DNA of 64,000 bases, taken from positions 558,001 to 622,000 of the forward strand of contig MKSV01000007.1 of the NCBI GenBank assembly GCA_001897435.1. The letters run 5' to 3'. Position 1 is the stretch's first letter. Each line of letters opens with the position of its first letter. Of the stretch, positions 18,073-29,875 are shown piece after piece. Made by a program: the position numbers and the translations under genes. The notes beneath the pieces are model-generated. The model was not told the origin of the DNA. It was given only the letters and a program-made list of their open reading frames with translations, and did not search any database. Source of the DNA: Acidobacteriales bacterium 59-55 (GTDB lineage Bacteria > Acidobacteriota > Terriglobia > Terriglobales > Acidobacteriaceae).

Positions 18073-18942
18073 ATGGCAGATTCGGTGAAGAAGCGGATTG
18101 GAGTGCATGTCGGGACGGCGGGCGGGTGCTGGACAGCGGTGGAGCGGGCGGTAGCGGCGGGGGCGAACACGTTCCAGATGTTCTCCGCCAGCCCGCGCAT
18201 GTGGAAGGCGTCGCCGGTGAAGCCGGAGGATGCGGCAAAGATGCTGGCGCTGCGGGAGAAGTATGATGTGGGGCCGGTGGCGATCCATGCAAGTTATCTG
18301 ATCAATCTGTGCAGCCAGACGGAGAGCGTTCGCGAGAACTCGACGGCGGCGTTTCGCGGCGAGGTGGAGCGCGCACTGGCTCTGGGTGCGGAGTACCTGG
18401 TGCTGCATCCGGGCAGTTGGAAGGGGCTGACGCGAGAGCAGGGTTTGACGCTTGCGGCGCAGTCGATTGAGCGGGCGATTGACGGCATCGACTTTGCGGG
18501 GAAGAACTTCAAAATTCTGATCGAAAATACGGCGGGCGCGGAGTTCTCGCTGGGCGGCAAGCTGGAGCAGGTGGCGGAGCTGGTCGAATGCCTGAAGCCT
18601 TGCGCCCCGGTGGCGGTGTGTCTTGATACCTGCCATGTGCATGTTGCGGGGTACGATATTGTTTCGGCGGACGGCTACATCGAGACGATGAAGGTGGTGG
18701 AGTCGACCGTCGGCTTCGACGCGGTGAAGGTGTGGCACTCGAACGATGCCAAGGCGGCGATGGGCTCGAAGCTCGACCGGCATGAACATATCGGCGAAGG
18801 GACGATTGGAGCGGAGGCCTTTCGACGCCTGCTGCACGATATCCGGTTTTCCCATGCCGCGTTTATCGCAGAGACGCCGGTCGACGCACCGGGAGACGAG
18901 GCGCGAAATGTCGGCGTGCTGCGAACGCTGGCCGCTGGGTGA
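18073..18942 (+). CDS. nfo: Deoxyribonuclease IV (AP endonuclease)
   Basis: The 289-residue TIM-barrel enzyme cuts DNA 5' of abasic sites in base-excision repair, using three metal ions (zinc in the family). Metal-ligand segments are visible in order: GVHVGTAGG, IHASYLINL, LVLHPGSW, ILIENTAG, VCLDTCHVHVAGYD, VWHSNDA, DRHEHIGEGTIG and FIAETP. The LDTCH segment reads VHVAGYD where many relatives have THAAGYD, a mild variation. It is read alone, after the RHS region, and converges with the hydrolase gene that follows. Confidence 0.94.
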   Translation: MADSVKKRIGVHVGTAGGCWTAVERAVAAGANTFQMFSASPRMWKASPVKPEDAAKMLALREKYDVGPVAIHASYLINLCSQTESVRENSTAAFRGEVERALALGAEYLVLHPGSWKGLTREQGLTLAAQSIERAIDGIDFAGKNFKILIENTAGAEFSLGGKLEQVAELVECLKPCAPVAVCLDTCHVHVAGYDIVSADGYIETMKVVESTVGFDAVKVWHSNDAKAAMGSKLDRHEHIGEGTIGAEAFRRLLHDIRFSHAAFIAETPVDAPGDEARNVGVLRTLAAG

Positions 18943-18957
18943 GTCAGCAGTTGCGGC

Positions 18958-19860
18958 TTATTGCGCTTGACTCAGCAGCGCAGTTGAGACAGCCTTTTGC
19001 GGCGGCAGTTTGGCTCGGATCAGCGCTTCCACCTGATTCCACACGCGCGGATCGTTCTCGATCTCGATGTGCGGTCCCATGAAAAGGCGGGCGTACCAGG
19101 GATATTGATCGCAGTCGACGGGGTTGTCCTTGTAGTCGAAGCGGTAGTTTCCGAGAATCTCGGTGCTTGCCGGATCGGCGGCGCGAATGGTGGCGCGGCC
19201 GTGGAGAAGCCCGTCGAGTTGATAGAAATTCACCGCCTGCGCCACGTTTGCCGGAATGCGCGGATCTCCGGCGCCGATCTTAGAGACGCGATCGACGAGG
19301 ATGGCCAGTAGCACGGGGATTCCGGCGGTTTGGAGCTGCCGCGCCATGGTGACTGTCTCCGACGCTCCCCAGCTGTGTCCGTAGAGGATAATCTGCGCGT
19401 GTTGTTTTTCTGCCGGACTCATCGCTCCGTCGTGGTTTGCGTCCAGCAGCCGCTCGATCTCCTTGAATGCCCTGTCGCCGTGCGAGTTCTGAAATACCTG
19501 CGCGTACACTCCTTCCGGATGATTCTGGCGAAGATGCGCGGCAAGCTGAACCTCGCGGTGCACGGCGTTGTTCTTCTTGACGTGGCCTCCCAGGAATCCG
19601 ATGACGATGACAGGAGGAGTTGCCGGAGCTTGCGCTACCGGAACTTTGACCGAAGGGAGCGTGTCGGCCGTGATTCCTATCGTTGGTCGGGGCGGAAGGG
19701 CTGCGGCAGCCTGCTCCTGGCGCGGCATCGCCGTGCAAGGCAAAGAGCCGAAGACGACGAAGACGCAGGAGGCGAGCGTTGAGAGCAAAAGCATCCTGCG
19801 CGCTCGGGGAGAGCGAAAGCACAGGCCTGTGGGACCGGGATCGAAAGATTTCAAGGGCAT
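18958..19860 (-). CDS. Secreted alpha/beta-hydrolase-like protein with EF-hand loop
   Basis: The 300-residue protein starts with a basic region and a hydrophobic stretch (MLLLSTLASCVFVVFGSLPC), a signal peptide. A GGGAAGG ribosome site precedes the ATG at 19860. GHSWGAS near the middle is a GxSxG nucleophile elbow, and VIVIGFLGGH could supply the oxyanion hole. Between them DANHDGAMSPAE has the DxNxDG pattern of a calcium-binding EF-hand loop. Lipase or esterase activity is plausible but the substrate is unknown. Its 3' end faces nfo with a 15-bp gap. Confidence 0.68.
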   Translation of the reverse strand: MPLKSFDPGPTGLCFRSPRARRMLLLSTLASCVFVVFGSLPCTAMPRQEQAAAALPPRPTIGITADTLPSVKVPVAQAPATPPVIVIGFLGGHVKKNNAVHREVQLAAHLRQNHPEGVYAQVFQNSHGDRAFKEIERLLDANHDGAMSPAEKQHAQIILYGHSWGASETVTMARQLQTAGIPVLLAILVDRVSKIGAGDPRIPANVAQAVNFYQLDGLLHGRATIRAADPASTEILGNYRFDYKDNPVDCDQYPWYARLFMGPHIEIENDPRVWNQVEALIRAKLPPQKAVSTALLSQAQ

Positions 19861-20110
19861 AACCTTCCCTGGATATCTCCGTCGTCACCTGCCGACGACG
19901 ATTGCCGGTTGAGGATTTCGGAGATTGCAGGCTCACTTCCGCAAGAGTGTAGTCCCTTTATCCAAAGAATGGCGAAAGTTGACAAAGATATCGTCATTTT
20001 GACGGCGGGCGCTGCAATTCGATTGCCTCGCTGCGCAGTCGGTTCTAAGATTGCCATGCAGTTTCGGGCCTGCTTTTAAAGCGACATGCGTTGGGAATGA
20101 GGACGCCGCC

Positions 20111-21994
20111 ATGAAAGTGCTGAAAGCGACTGGAATCTTAGCCGGGGGCGCGCTCGCCGCCTTTGCGGCCATCAAAGTTCTGCGCAGCCCGCGATGCAAA
20201 CGCCGATTGGCGGAGATCTACAACCGAACCAGTGTGGCGATCGATCAGGGAGTGGGGTGGCCCGCGCTGCCGGTGCCCGCGGCCCTGGGGGTGCTGGCCG
20301 GGGTGAGAAACACGCTGCGCGAGACAAACCTTGTTGACACCAACACGCCGGGCGCGGCGACGGGAACTCCGCCGGTCTACCCCAATGTGGTGACGGCGCG
20401 CACGCCCGACGGCACGTTCAACGATCTGAAGTGCCCTTTCATGGGCAGCGCGGGCACGCGGTTTGGACGCAATGTACCGCTCAACGAGACCTGGCAGGAG
20501 AAGCAGCCTGACCTGATGACTCCGAGTCCCCGCGTGGTGAGCCTGGAACTGATGACGCGCAACGAGTTCACCCCGGCGACGACGCTGAACTTGCTGGCCG
20601 CGGCATGGCTTCAGTTTCAGATTCGCGACTGGTTCAGCCACGGCAAGAGCATCAAGGAGGACTCCTGGCAGGTTCCGCTGGCTCCGAACGACACCTGGCA
20701 CGAAGACCCCATGAGGATTCTGCGTACCGCGCCCGATCCTACACGGACGGCGGCAGACGATGGCACGCCGCTGACCTATATCAACACGGAGACTCCGTGG
20801 TGGGACGGCTCGCAGCTTTACGGAAGCACTCCGGACTACCAGGCGAAGGTGCGGACCGGAGTCGATGGCAAGATCTACATCGGCAAGGACCATCTGGTCC
20901 ATCCCGACCCGAATGCGCTGGTGCAGTTGCAATCGTTTGCGCTGGTGGGATGGTGGGTAGGACTCGAACTTTTCTATACGTTGTTCACGCTGGAGCACAA
21001 CGCCATCTGCGACCGGCTGAAGCAGGAGTATCCGGAGTGGGGCGATAACGATCTGTTTGAACATGCGCGCCTCATCAACGGAGCAATCATCGCGAAGATC
21101 CATACGGTGGAGTGGACCACAGCTATTCTCGGTCATCCGGTACTCCAGATCGCCATGCGGGCGAACTGGTGGGGTCTGGCCGGCGAGCGGATCAAGAACC
21201 TGTTTGGCAGGCTCAGCGGAAGCGAACTGGTGAGCGGCATTCCGGGGTCGGAGACCGACCACTTCGGGGTTCCGTACTCGCTGACCGAGGAGTTCGTGGC
21301 GGTGTACCGTATGCATCCGTTGATTCCGGACGACATCACCTTCTGGTCGCGGGAGACGGGCGAGGTTCTGCAAAAGCTCAACTTCCAGAAGATCGCAGGC
21401 AACGACGCGCAGAATATCTGCGACAACATTCACATCGAAGACCTGTTCTATTCGTTCGGGCTGATGAATCCGGGGGCTGTTGTGCTGCATAACTACCCGA
21501 AGGCGTTGCAGCACTTCGAGAGGCCTGACGGGATTCTGATGGATATCGCGGCGCACGATATCATGCGCTGCCGCGAATTGGGAGTTCCGCGTTACACCCG
21601 CTTCCGCGAGCTGCTGCATCTGCGGCCTGTGACGACGTTTGAGGAACTTACCGACAATCCCGAGTGGCGCGAGGAGATTCGGCGCGTCTACAACAACGAC
21701 ATCGACAAGGTCGACCTGATCGTAGGGCTGTTCGCGGAGAAACCGCCCAAGGGATTCGGCTTCAGCGATACCGCCTTCCGCATCTTTGTGCTGATGGCAT
21801 CGCGGCGGCTGAACAGCGACCGCTTCTTTACCACCGACTTTACGGAGGACGTCTACAGCAAGGTAGGCATGGACTGGATCGCGGACAGCACACTTTCGAC
21901 GGTGCTGCTGCGCCATTTCCCGTCGCTGGCTCCTGCGCTGAACGGGGTCAACAACGCCTTTGCCCCCTGGAAGGCCAAAGGGGCGCAGACATAG
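20111..21994 (+). CDS. Fatty-acid alpha-dioxygenase-like haem peroxidase
   Basis: The 627-residue protein belongs to the animal-type haem peroxidase/cyclooxygenase superfamily and most resembles plant alpha-dioxygenase (PIOX), which adds O2 at C2 of fatty acids. Collinear blocks include FFG-like FGRNVPLN, IRDWFSHGKS (distal His177), TPWWDGSQLYGS, EHNAICDRLK, AKIHTVEWT, MRANWWGL, VPYSLTEEF, VYRMHPLIPD (Tyr399 and proximal His402), GLFAEKPPKGFGFS, and RRLNSDRFFTTDF. Both catalytic residues, the radical Tyr and haem His, are kept with plant spacing. An N-terminal hydrophobic helix (ILAGGALAAFAAIKVL) may anchor it to the membrane. ATG at 20111 has GAGGA upstream. leuS follows after 84 bp. Confidence 0.87.
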   Translation: MKVLKATGILAGGALAAFAAIKVLRSPRCKRRLAEIYNRTSVAIDQGVGWPALPVPAALGVLAGVRNTLRETNLVDTNTPGAATGTPPVYPNVVTARTPDGTFNDLKCPFMGSAGTRFGRNVPLNETWQEKQPDLMTPSPRVVSLELMTRNEFTPATTLNLLAAAWLQFQIRDWFSHGKSIKEDSWQVPLAPNDTWHEDPMRILRTAPDPTRTAADDGTPLTYINTETPWWDGSQLYGSTPDYQAKVRTGVDGKIYIGKDHLVHPDPNALVQLQSFALVGWWVGLELFYTLFTLEHNAICDRLKQEYPEWGDNDLFEHARLINGAIIAKIHTVEWTTAILGHPVLQIAMRANWWGLAGERIKNLFGRLSGSELVSGIPGSETDHFGVPYSLTEEFVAVYRMHPLIPDDITFWSRETGEVLQKLNFQKIAGNDAQNICDNIHIEDLFYSFGLMNPGAVVLHNYPKALQHFERPDGILMDIAAHDIMRCRELGVPRYTRFRELLHLRPVTTFEELTDNPEWREEIRRVYNNDIDKVDLIVGLFAEKPPKGFGFSDTAFRIFVLMASRRLNSDRFFTTDFTEDVYSKVGMDWIADSTLSTVLLRHFPSLAPALNGVNNAFAPWKAKGAQT

Positions 21995-22078
21995 AGCTGC
22001 CGGCAATCCGGCGGGAAGATTGGAGCAAAGGGCGCGAACCTCAACAGGGGAGCGTCCTTTTCTTTACAATCAAGGTCT

Positions 22079-24642
<2,564 letters not shown>

Positions 24643-24643
<1 letters not shown>

Positions 24644-25584
24644 TGGAGACGTCACCGCAGGACGGTGTTGCGGTCAGTGCTAGGCGCGTGCCCGGAACGC
24701 AGTCGTTCGTGCAGGTCATGTCGAAGTGCTGGAGGCAGCCTTCGTGGACGCTGCTGGAGATCCTGTGGCGCTGGGCATATGGCATTCCGGTGCTGTTCAT
24801 CCTCTGGTACGAGGGAACGCGGATTCTGAAGGCGGTACCGCTCAATACGAAGGCGCTGGAGTCGATGTCCCTGGTCGATACCATGGGCGCGGCGAAGACG
24901 CTGGATGGGGCGATGAGGCTTCTGCTGCCGCCGGTGCTGGACGTTGCGAAGTGGCTTGCGCCGCTGCTGATCGTCGCATGGGTTGTTGTCTCATCGTTGG
25001 GAAGGACGGCAGTGCTGCGGCGGGTCGATCCCCGGCTGCATGCGCGGCCGGGAACATTCATGGCACTGCAGGCAGTGCGGGTAATCGCGCTGCTGGGCAG
25101 CTTTGCCGCGTGGTTTGCAGGCATGCAGTGGGCATCGAGGCTGACGATAGCCGCTCCCATTGCTGCTGGAAACGAGCCCAATCTCGTGGGCTACTTTTCG
25201 CTGGTGATTGTAGGAACGCTGGGTATCTTCTCCCTCTGGGCGATAGTGAGTTGGGGGCTGAGCATGGCTCCACTGATGGCCATGCTGCGCAACCTTGGGG
25301 CAGGCGGCAGTTTCAGAGCGGCGTTCGGACTCGGTCCCCTGAGGTCCAAGCTGATGGAGATCAACCTTGTGATGGGCATCGTCAAGATCATCCTGATCGC
25401 GCTGGCAACAGTGTTTTCATCCACTCCGCTGCCGTTTCAGGCAGTAGCGACGCCGGCATTTCTGGCCTGGTGGTGGGCCGCTGTGTCGGTGGTGTATTTT
25501 GTGGCGTCGGATTTCTTTCACGTGGCCCGGCTGGTAGCTTATCTTGAGCTTTGGCGCGCTTCCGAGAGGTCTTCCGCGGAGTAG
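24643..25584 (+). CDS. Hypothetical polytopic membrane protein
   Basis: The 313-residue protein starts with GTG that overlaps the leuS stop (TAGTG), so it is translationally coupled to leuS. About five or six hydrophobic segments are visible, including YGIPVLFILWYEG, WLAPLLIVAWVVVSS, VIALLGSFAAWFAGM, SLVIVGTLGIFSLWAIVSW, IVKIILIALATVF and WWWAAVSVVYFVAS. The longer reading upstream lies inside leuS and is not credible. No family was recognised; it looks like a conserved acidobacterial membrane protein. Spacing to guaA is 24 bp, so leuS, this gene and guaA may be one transcript. Confidence 0.75.
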
Positions 25585-25608
25585 CGGAGCGCCATTTACA
25601 CTGGGTAG

Positions 25609-27168
25609 GTGGATACCTCAACGATCGTCATTCTGGATTTTGGGTCGCAATACACGCAATTGATTGCGCGGCGTATTCGGGAATTTAACGTCTTTTCCGT
25701 CGTTCTGCCCTGCACGGCGTCGCTCGACCGCGTGAAGGGGCTGAGGCCTGCGGGTATCATCCTTTCGGGCGGTCCCTGCTCGGTCTACGACGCGGATGCA
25801 CCGGCGGCCGATCCCGCCGTGCTGGCGCTGGGGGTGCCGGTGCTCGGCATCTGCTACGGGCTGCAATTCGTGGTGCATCATCTTGGCGGAAAGGTTCAGG
25901 CGGCGGCAGCGCGCGAGTACGGCCACGCCGAGGTGACAGTCGTAGCGGAGACGCCGCTCTTTCGCGGCCTGCCGCAGACGCTTGAGGTCTGGATGTCGCA
26001 TGGTGACGAGGCGTTGAAGCTGCCTGCGGGCTTCTCCTTGACGGCGAAGACGGCGAACGCCGTCGCCGGTATCGCGGACGAGGCGCGGCGCATCTGGGCG
26101 GTGCAGTTTCATCCCGAGGTTGCCCATACGCGGCAGGGAATGGAGTTGCTGAAGAACTTCTGCATCGACATCTGCGAAGCCCGGCAGGACTGGACGCCGG
26201 AGCACTTTATCCAGGCTACGGTAGCGCGAGTGCGCGAGCAGGTGGGCGAAGGCCATGCGATCTGCGGGCTGAGCGGTGGTGTCGATTCCTCGGTTGCGGC
26301 GGTGCTGGTGGCGAAGGCGATCGGCGACAGGCTGACCTGCATCTTCGTCAATAACGGCGTGCTGCGCAAGGATGAGTTTGCGAAGGTCCAGAAGACCATG
26401 CGCGAGGAACTCGGCCTCAAGGTCGTCGCGGTGGATTCGTCGGAACGCTTCCTGTCGAAGCTGGCCGGCGTGACCGACCCGGAGAAGAAGCGCAAGGTGA
26501 TCGGCAACGAGTTCATCGCCGTCTTCGACGACGAGGCCAAAAAAATCTTCGAAACTGAAAAGCACGACGGCCAGGACATTGCCTGGCTGGTGCAGGGAAC
26601 GCTCTATCCCGACGTGATCGAGTCGTCGAGCGTGCATGGCCCGTCGCACACGATCAAGAGCCACCATAACGTCGGCGGCCTTCCTGCGGACATGAAGCTG
26701 AAGCTGATCGAACCCCTGCGCGATCTGTTCAAGGACGAAGTCCGGCGGATTGGCCGCGATCTGGGCATGCCGGACGAGATTCTGGAGCGCCAGCCGTTTC
26801 CCGGTCCGGGGCTGGCGGTGCGGATTCTGGGCGAGGTCACGGCGGAGCGCGTTGCCATCCTGCAGGAAGCCGATCAGATCGTGGTTGACGAGATCAAGAA
26901 AGCGGGACTCTACCGCAAGGTCTGGCAGAGCTTCGCGGTCCTGTTGCCGGTCAAAAGTGTCGGCGTAATGGGCGATCAACGAACCTACGCCAATACCTGC
27001 GCGGTGCGAGCGGTCGAGAGCGAGGATGGCATGACGGCGGACTGGGCGCCGTTGCCCTACGAGGTATTGCGGACGATATCGAGCCGAATCGTGAGCGAGG
27101 TTCGCGGCATCAATCGCGTGGTGTATGACATCACGTCGAAGCCGCCGGGAACCATCGAGTGGGAATAG
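25609..27168 (+). CDS. guaA: GMP synthase (glutamine-hydrolysing)
   Basis: The 519-residue enzyme aminates XMP to GMP. The N-terminal class I glutaminase shows GICYGLQF (nucleophile Cys) and VQFHPEVAHT (catalytic His and Glu). The ATP pyrophosphatase domain has CGLSGGVDSSVAAVLV, and the C-terminal dimer domain ends with the invariant KPPGTIEWE. The start is GTG at 25609, following the membrane protein by 24 bp; no ATG lies nearby. Confidence 0.97.
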   Translation: MDTSTIVILDFGSQYTQLIARRIREFNVFSVVLPCTASLDRVKGLRPAGIILSGGPCSVYDADAPAADPAVLALGVPVLGICYGLQFVVHHLGGKVQAAAAREYGHAEVTVVAETPLFRGLPQTLEVWMSHGDEALKLPAGFSLTAKTANAVAGIADEARRIWAVQFHPEVAHTRQGMELLKNFCIDICEARQDWTPEHFIQATVARVREQVGEGHAICGLSGGVDSSVAAVLVAKAIGDRLTCIFVNNGVLRKDEFAKVQKTMREELGLKVVAVDSSERFLSKLAGVTDPEKKRKVIGNEFIAVFDDEAKKIFETEKHDGQDIAWLVQGTLYPDVIESSSVHGPSHTIKSHHNVGGLPADMKLKLIEPLRDLFKDEVRRIGRDLGMPDEILERQPFPGPGLAVRILGEVTAERVAILQEADQIVVDEIKKAGLYRKVWQSFAVLLPVKSVGVMGDQRTYANTCAVRAVESEDGMTADWAPLPYEVLRTISSRIVSEVRGINRVVYDITSKPPGTIEWE

Positions 27169-27183
27169 ACGATCCAGAGACAG

Positions 27184-27220
27184 AAACGCCGCGGCTATTT
27201 GACGCGGCGTTTCTATCTCT
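27184..27220 (+). terminator. Terminator after guaA
   Basis: AAACGCCGCG pairs with CGCGGCGTTT (ten bases, nine-base loop), followed by CTATCTCTTC. It starts 16 bp after the guaA stop. Confidence 0.85.
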
Positions 27221-27276
27221 TCATTGTTTTGTGAAGTTTAGAACAAAGTAGCAGTTGGTGTAGAGCTTACCGAGCC

Positions 27277-27308
27277 CTTTGTTTGTCATTCCCGAAGGGA
27301 ATCTGCGG
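27277..27308 (-). repeat. Palindromic repeat copy D (REP-like)
   Basis: Same family as the copies next to the GIY-YIG gene: minus strand reads CCGCAG, core ATTCCCTTCGGGAAT, GACAAACAAAG. It lies between the convergent guaA and aldolase genes. Confidence 0.88.
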
Positions 27309-27341
27309 TTACCTCCATCCACAACCAACAGCAAATCTGCT

Positions 27342-28352
27342 TTAGCCGAGCTCTTCCAGGCTCTTGGCGCCGAACTTGAGGTACCACGGGCTGGCGCTCT
27401 TCAAGGCCGCGTTGACGTTGTTGATGTTCTCGACGCCCTTGGTTTCGAGCCACTCCTTGAAGGCATCGGGTCCCTGCTTGGCATAGATGGCGATGCCGTC
27501 CTTCCATGTGGCGCGGCCGCAGAGAACGCCGTTGTACTTCGTGCCGGACTCGCCTGCCAGCTCCAGCGTCTCGATGAAGACCGGGTTGGAGACACCCGCC
27601 GAGAGGTAGATGAAGGGCTTGTGAGTCATTGCTTCGGCGTCGCGGAAGTGCTGCAGGGCCTCCGCGCGGGTGTAGGCCTTTTCGCCCTTGAAGGACCTGG
27701 TGCCTTCGACGAACTCCATCACGATGGGAACTTCGACCTTGAGGACATCCACGTTGTAGCGTTCCTTGCCGAACTCGGCCATGGCTCCGGAGACGATCTC
27801 GGGCTTCTTCTTCGCATAGGCGACGGACTTCTCATCGCCACCCTGGGCGTCGTAGCCGACAAACTCGAGGAAGAAAGGAATGTCATGGGTGAGGCACTCG
27901 TCGCCGATGCGCTCGATCCATGCCTGCTTGAGGTCGTTGATCGCAGACTTCTCGAAGGGGGTGTAGTAAAGCAGGATCTTGATGCAATCCGCGCCGGCTT
28001 CCTTCAGCCGGCGAACGCTCCATACATCGAGCAGGTCGGGCAGACGGCCCGCGGTGGTGGCATCATAGCCGGTCTTCTCATAGGCAAGCAGCAAACCCTT
28101 GCCGTTGCGGTGCTTGGAGGCCGGGAGGCCGTACTCGGGGTCGAGCAGGATGGCGGAAGCATGGCGGGTAAGAACCTCGGTGACAAGCGTCTTGAATATT
28201 TCAAGATCGTGGCCGTCGGCGGCGGATCCGCGCTCTTTGGCGAGGGACTTCTGAAGGGAGCCACGCTGGTCCATCGCCGCGGCGGCGATGACACCGCGCG
28301 CGTCCGAGACGGCTTTCAGTCCTGCAAGCTTACCTGAGGTCAACTTCGACAT
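27342..28352 (-). CDS. LacD-type class I aldolase (tagatose-1,6-bisphosphate aldolase family)
   Basis: The 336-residue protein follows the LacD/class I sugar-phosphate aldolase pattern. AAMDQRGSLQK at the N-terminus, ILLDPEYGLPA, CIKILLYY and VDVLKVEVPIVM (the likely Schiff-base lysine) are in family order, with FIYLSAGVSN and GVLCGRATWKDGI near the C-terminus. ATG at 28352 (MSKLTSG) has AGGAG 10 bases upstream; ATG at 28361 is too close to it. No tagatose or lactose genes are nearby, so the physiological substrate, which may include fructose-1,6-bisphosphate, is uncertain. Confidence 0.82.
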   Translation of the reverse strand: MSKLTSGKLAGLKAVSDARGVIAAAAMDQRGSLQKSLAKERGSAADGHDLEIFKTLVTEVLTRHASAILLDPEYGLPASKHRNGKGLLLAYEKTGYDATTAGRLPDLLDVWSVRRLKEAGADCIKILLYYTPFEKSAINDLKQAWIERIGDECLTHDIPFFLEFVGYDAQGGDEKSVAYAKKKPEIVSGAMAEFGKERYNVDVLKVEVPIVMEFVEGTRSFKGEKAYTRAEALQHFRDAEAMTHKPFIYLSAGVSNPVFIETLELAGESGTKYNGVLCGRATWKDGIAIYAKQGPDAFKEWLETKGVENINNVNAALKSASPWYLKFGAKSLEELG

Positions 28353-28462
28353 TTCTTTCATTCTCCTGTGCTTTTACGGTTTGTTTGTACGAGTGTCATT
28401 TTACACAGGGTTGGAACCGAGCCCTGCGTCAATAGCATGTTTGGCCTCTATCTCTTTGCCGT

Positions 28463-29770
28463 TCAGCGCTGTGCCAGCAGGTCGAGAAAGGTGAAAAACT
28501 CCGGGAACGAGATGGCTGCGGACTCCGCGCCCTGAATCTCGGTATCCCCGATGGCGCGCAGCGCGGCGATCGAGAACGCCATCGCGATGCGGTGGTCGCT
28601 ACCCGAGTCGATCTGAGCGCCGTGAAGCTGCTGGTTGCCGGGGATGGTGAGGCCGTCTTCCTGCTCGGTCAGTTCGGCTCCCATAGCCTTGAGATTCTTT
28701 GCCACCAGCGCGATGCGGTCCGACTCCTTGATGCGCAGTTCCCTGGCGTCGCGGATGCGGATGCCGTCGCGGGTATAGGGAGCGATGGCGGCGATGACGG
28801 GAATCTCGTCGATGACCTGCGCGGAGAGCGCCCCGGCGATCTCGATGCCCTTGAAGCCGCCCGGAACGGTGTTCACCTGGATGGTGCCGATGAGTTCGCC
28901 GTGATGTTCTTCAACGTTGAGCACTTTAATCTTTCCGCCCAGCCCGGTGACGACGTCGAGCAGAGCGGCGCGTGTGGGATTCATGCCGATGGAGTCGAGA
29001 ATAAGGTTCGAGTCGGGGAAGAGCAGCGCCGCGCACAGGAAGAACGCAGCCGAAGAGAGGTCGCCGGGAACGGTGGCGCCGATGGCCTTGAGCTTCTGCC
29101 CACCGGGGATGCTGAGCTTGTTGCCCTCTCGCCTGAGCGTCGCGCCAAAGGCCTGAAGCGCCTGTTCGGAGTGATCGCGGGTGCGGACCGACTCGTTGAG
29201 ACTGGTGGTCCCCTCGGCCTGGAGCCCGGCGAAGAGCACGGCAGTCTTGACCTGCGCCGAGGGGATCGGCGTGTCGAAGTCGATGGCGGTCAGCGGACCG
29301 CCGATGATCGTCATCGGAGCATGTCCGCCCACGGCCCCGTCGCCGCCGGTGAGATGAATCTCCGCCCCCATCTGCGAAAGCGGCTTGCGGATGCGCTCCA
29401 TGGGCCGCAGCGTCAGCGATTCGTCGCCGATCAACGTGAAGGTATGCGGATGCGGCGCGACCAGGCCAGCCAGCATGCGCATCGTTGAGCCGGAGTTGCC
29501 GCAGTCCAGCGAATGTTCCGGTTGGCGAAAGGCACCGGCAGTACCGGTGACTTCGATGGTCTTGTCCTCTTTTTTGACGACGGTCGCGCCGAGCGCCTCC
29601 ATGCAGGCGAGCGAGGAGTGCGGATCGGCTCCGGTCGAGAAGTTGGAGAGGCGGGTCGTGCCTTCGGCGAGGCCGGCGAGCAGGGCGTAGCGGTGGGAGA
29701 TGGACTTATCTCCAGGCAGGGTAAGCGAGCCTTGCAGGGTGCGGGCGGGACGAACGGTTTGAGTGGACAT
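28463..29770 (-). CDS. aroA: 3-phosphoshikimate 1-carboxyvinyltransferase (EPSP synthase)
   Basis: The 435-residue enzyme joins PEP and shikimate-3-phosphate in aromatic amino-acid synthesis. LPGDKSISHRYALLAGL (residues about 19-35) and DCGNSGSTMRMLAGL are the phosphate- and glyphosate-site motifs, and RELRIKESDRI is the C-domain signature. HRIAMAFSIAALR lies near the end. It is read singly, followed by the aldolase after about 110 bp. Confidence 0.95.
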   Translation of the reverse strand: MSTQTVRPARTLQGSLTLPGDKSISHRYALLAGLAEGTTRLSNFSTGADPHSSLACMEALGATVVKKEDKTIEVTGTAGAFRQPEHSLDCGNSGSTMRMLAGLVAPHPHTFTLIGDESLTLRPMERIRKPLSQMGAEIHLTGGDGAVGGHAPMTIIGGPLTAIDFDTPIPSAQVKTAVLFAGLQAEGTTSLNESVRTRDHSEQALQAFGATLRREGNKLSIPGGQKLKAIGATVPGDLSSAAFFLCAALLFPDSNLILDSIGMNPTRAALLDVVTGLGGKIKVLNVEEHHGELIGTIQVNTVPGGFKGIEIAGALSAQVIDEIPVIAAIAPYTRDGIRIRDARELRIKESDRIALVAKNLKAMGAELTEQEDGLTIPGNQQLHGAQIDSGSDHRIAMAFSIAALRAIGDTEIQGAESAAISFPEFFTFLDLLAQR

Positions 29771-29875
29771 TTAGTTCTAGTTTAGGGCATCAGGCTTGCG
29801 CCGGGAACAGATACGCCTCCCCGTGGGTTGCAAGCCCGGATATCTGTCTTATCGCCGCGCGTTGATGGGATAGGT

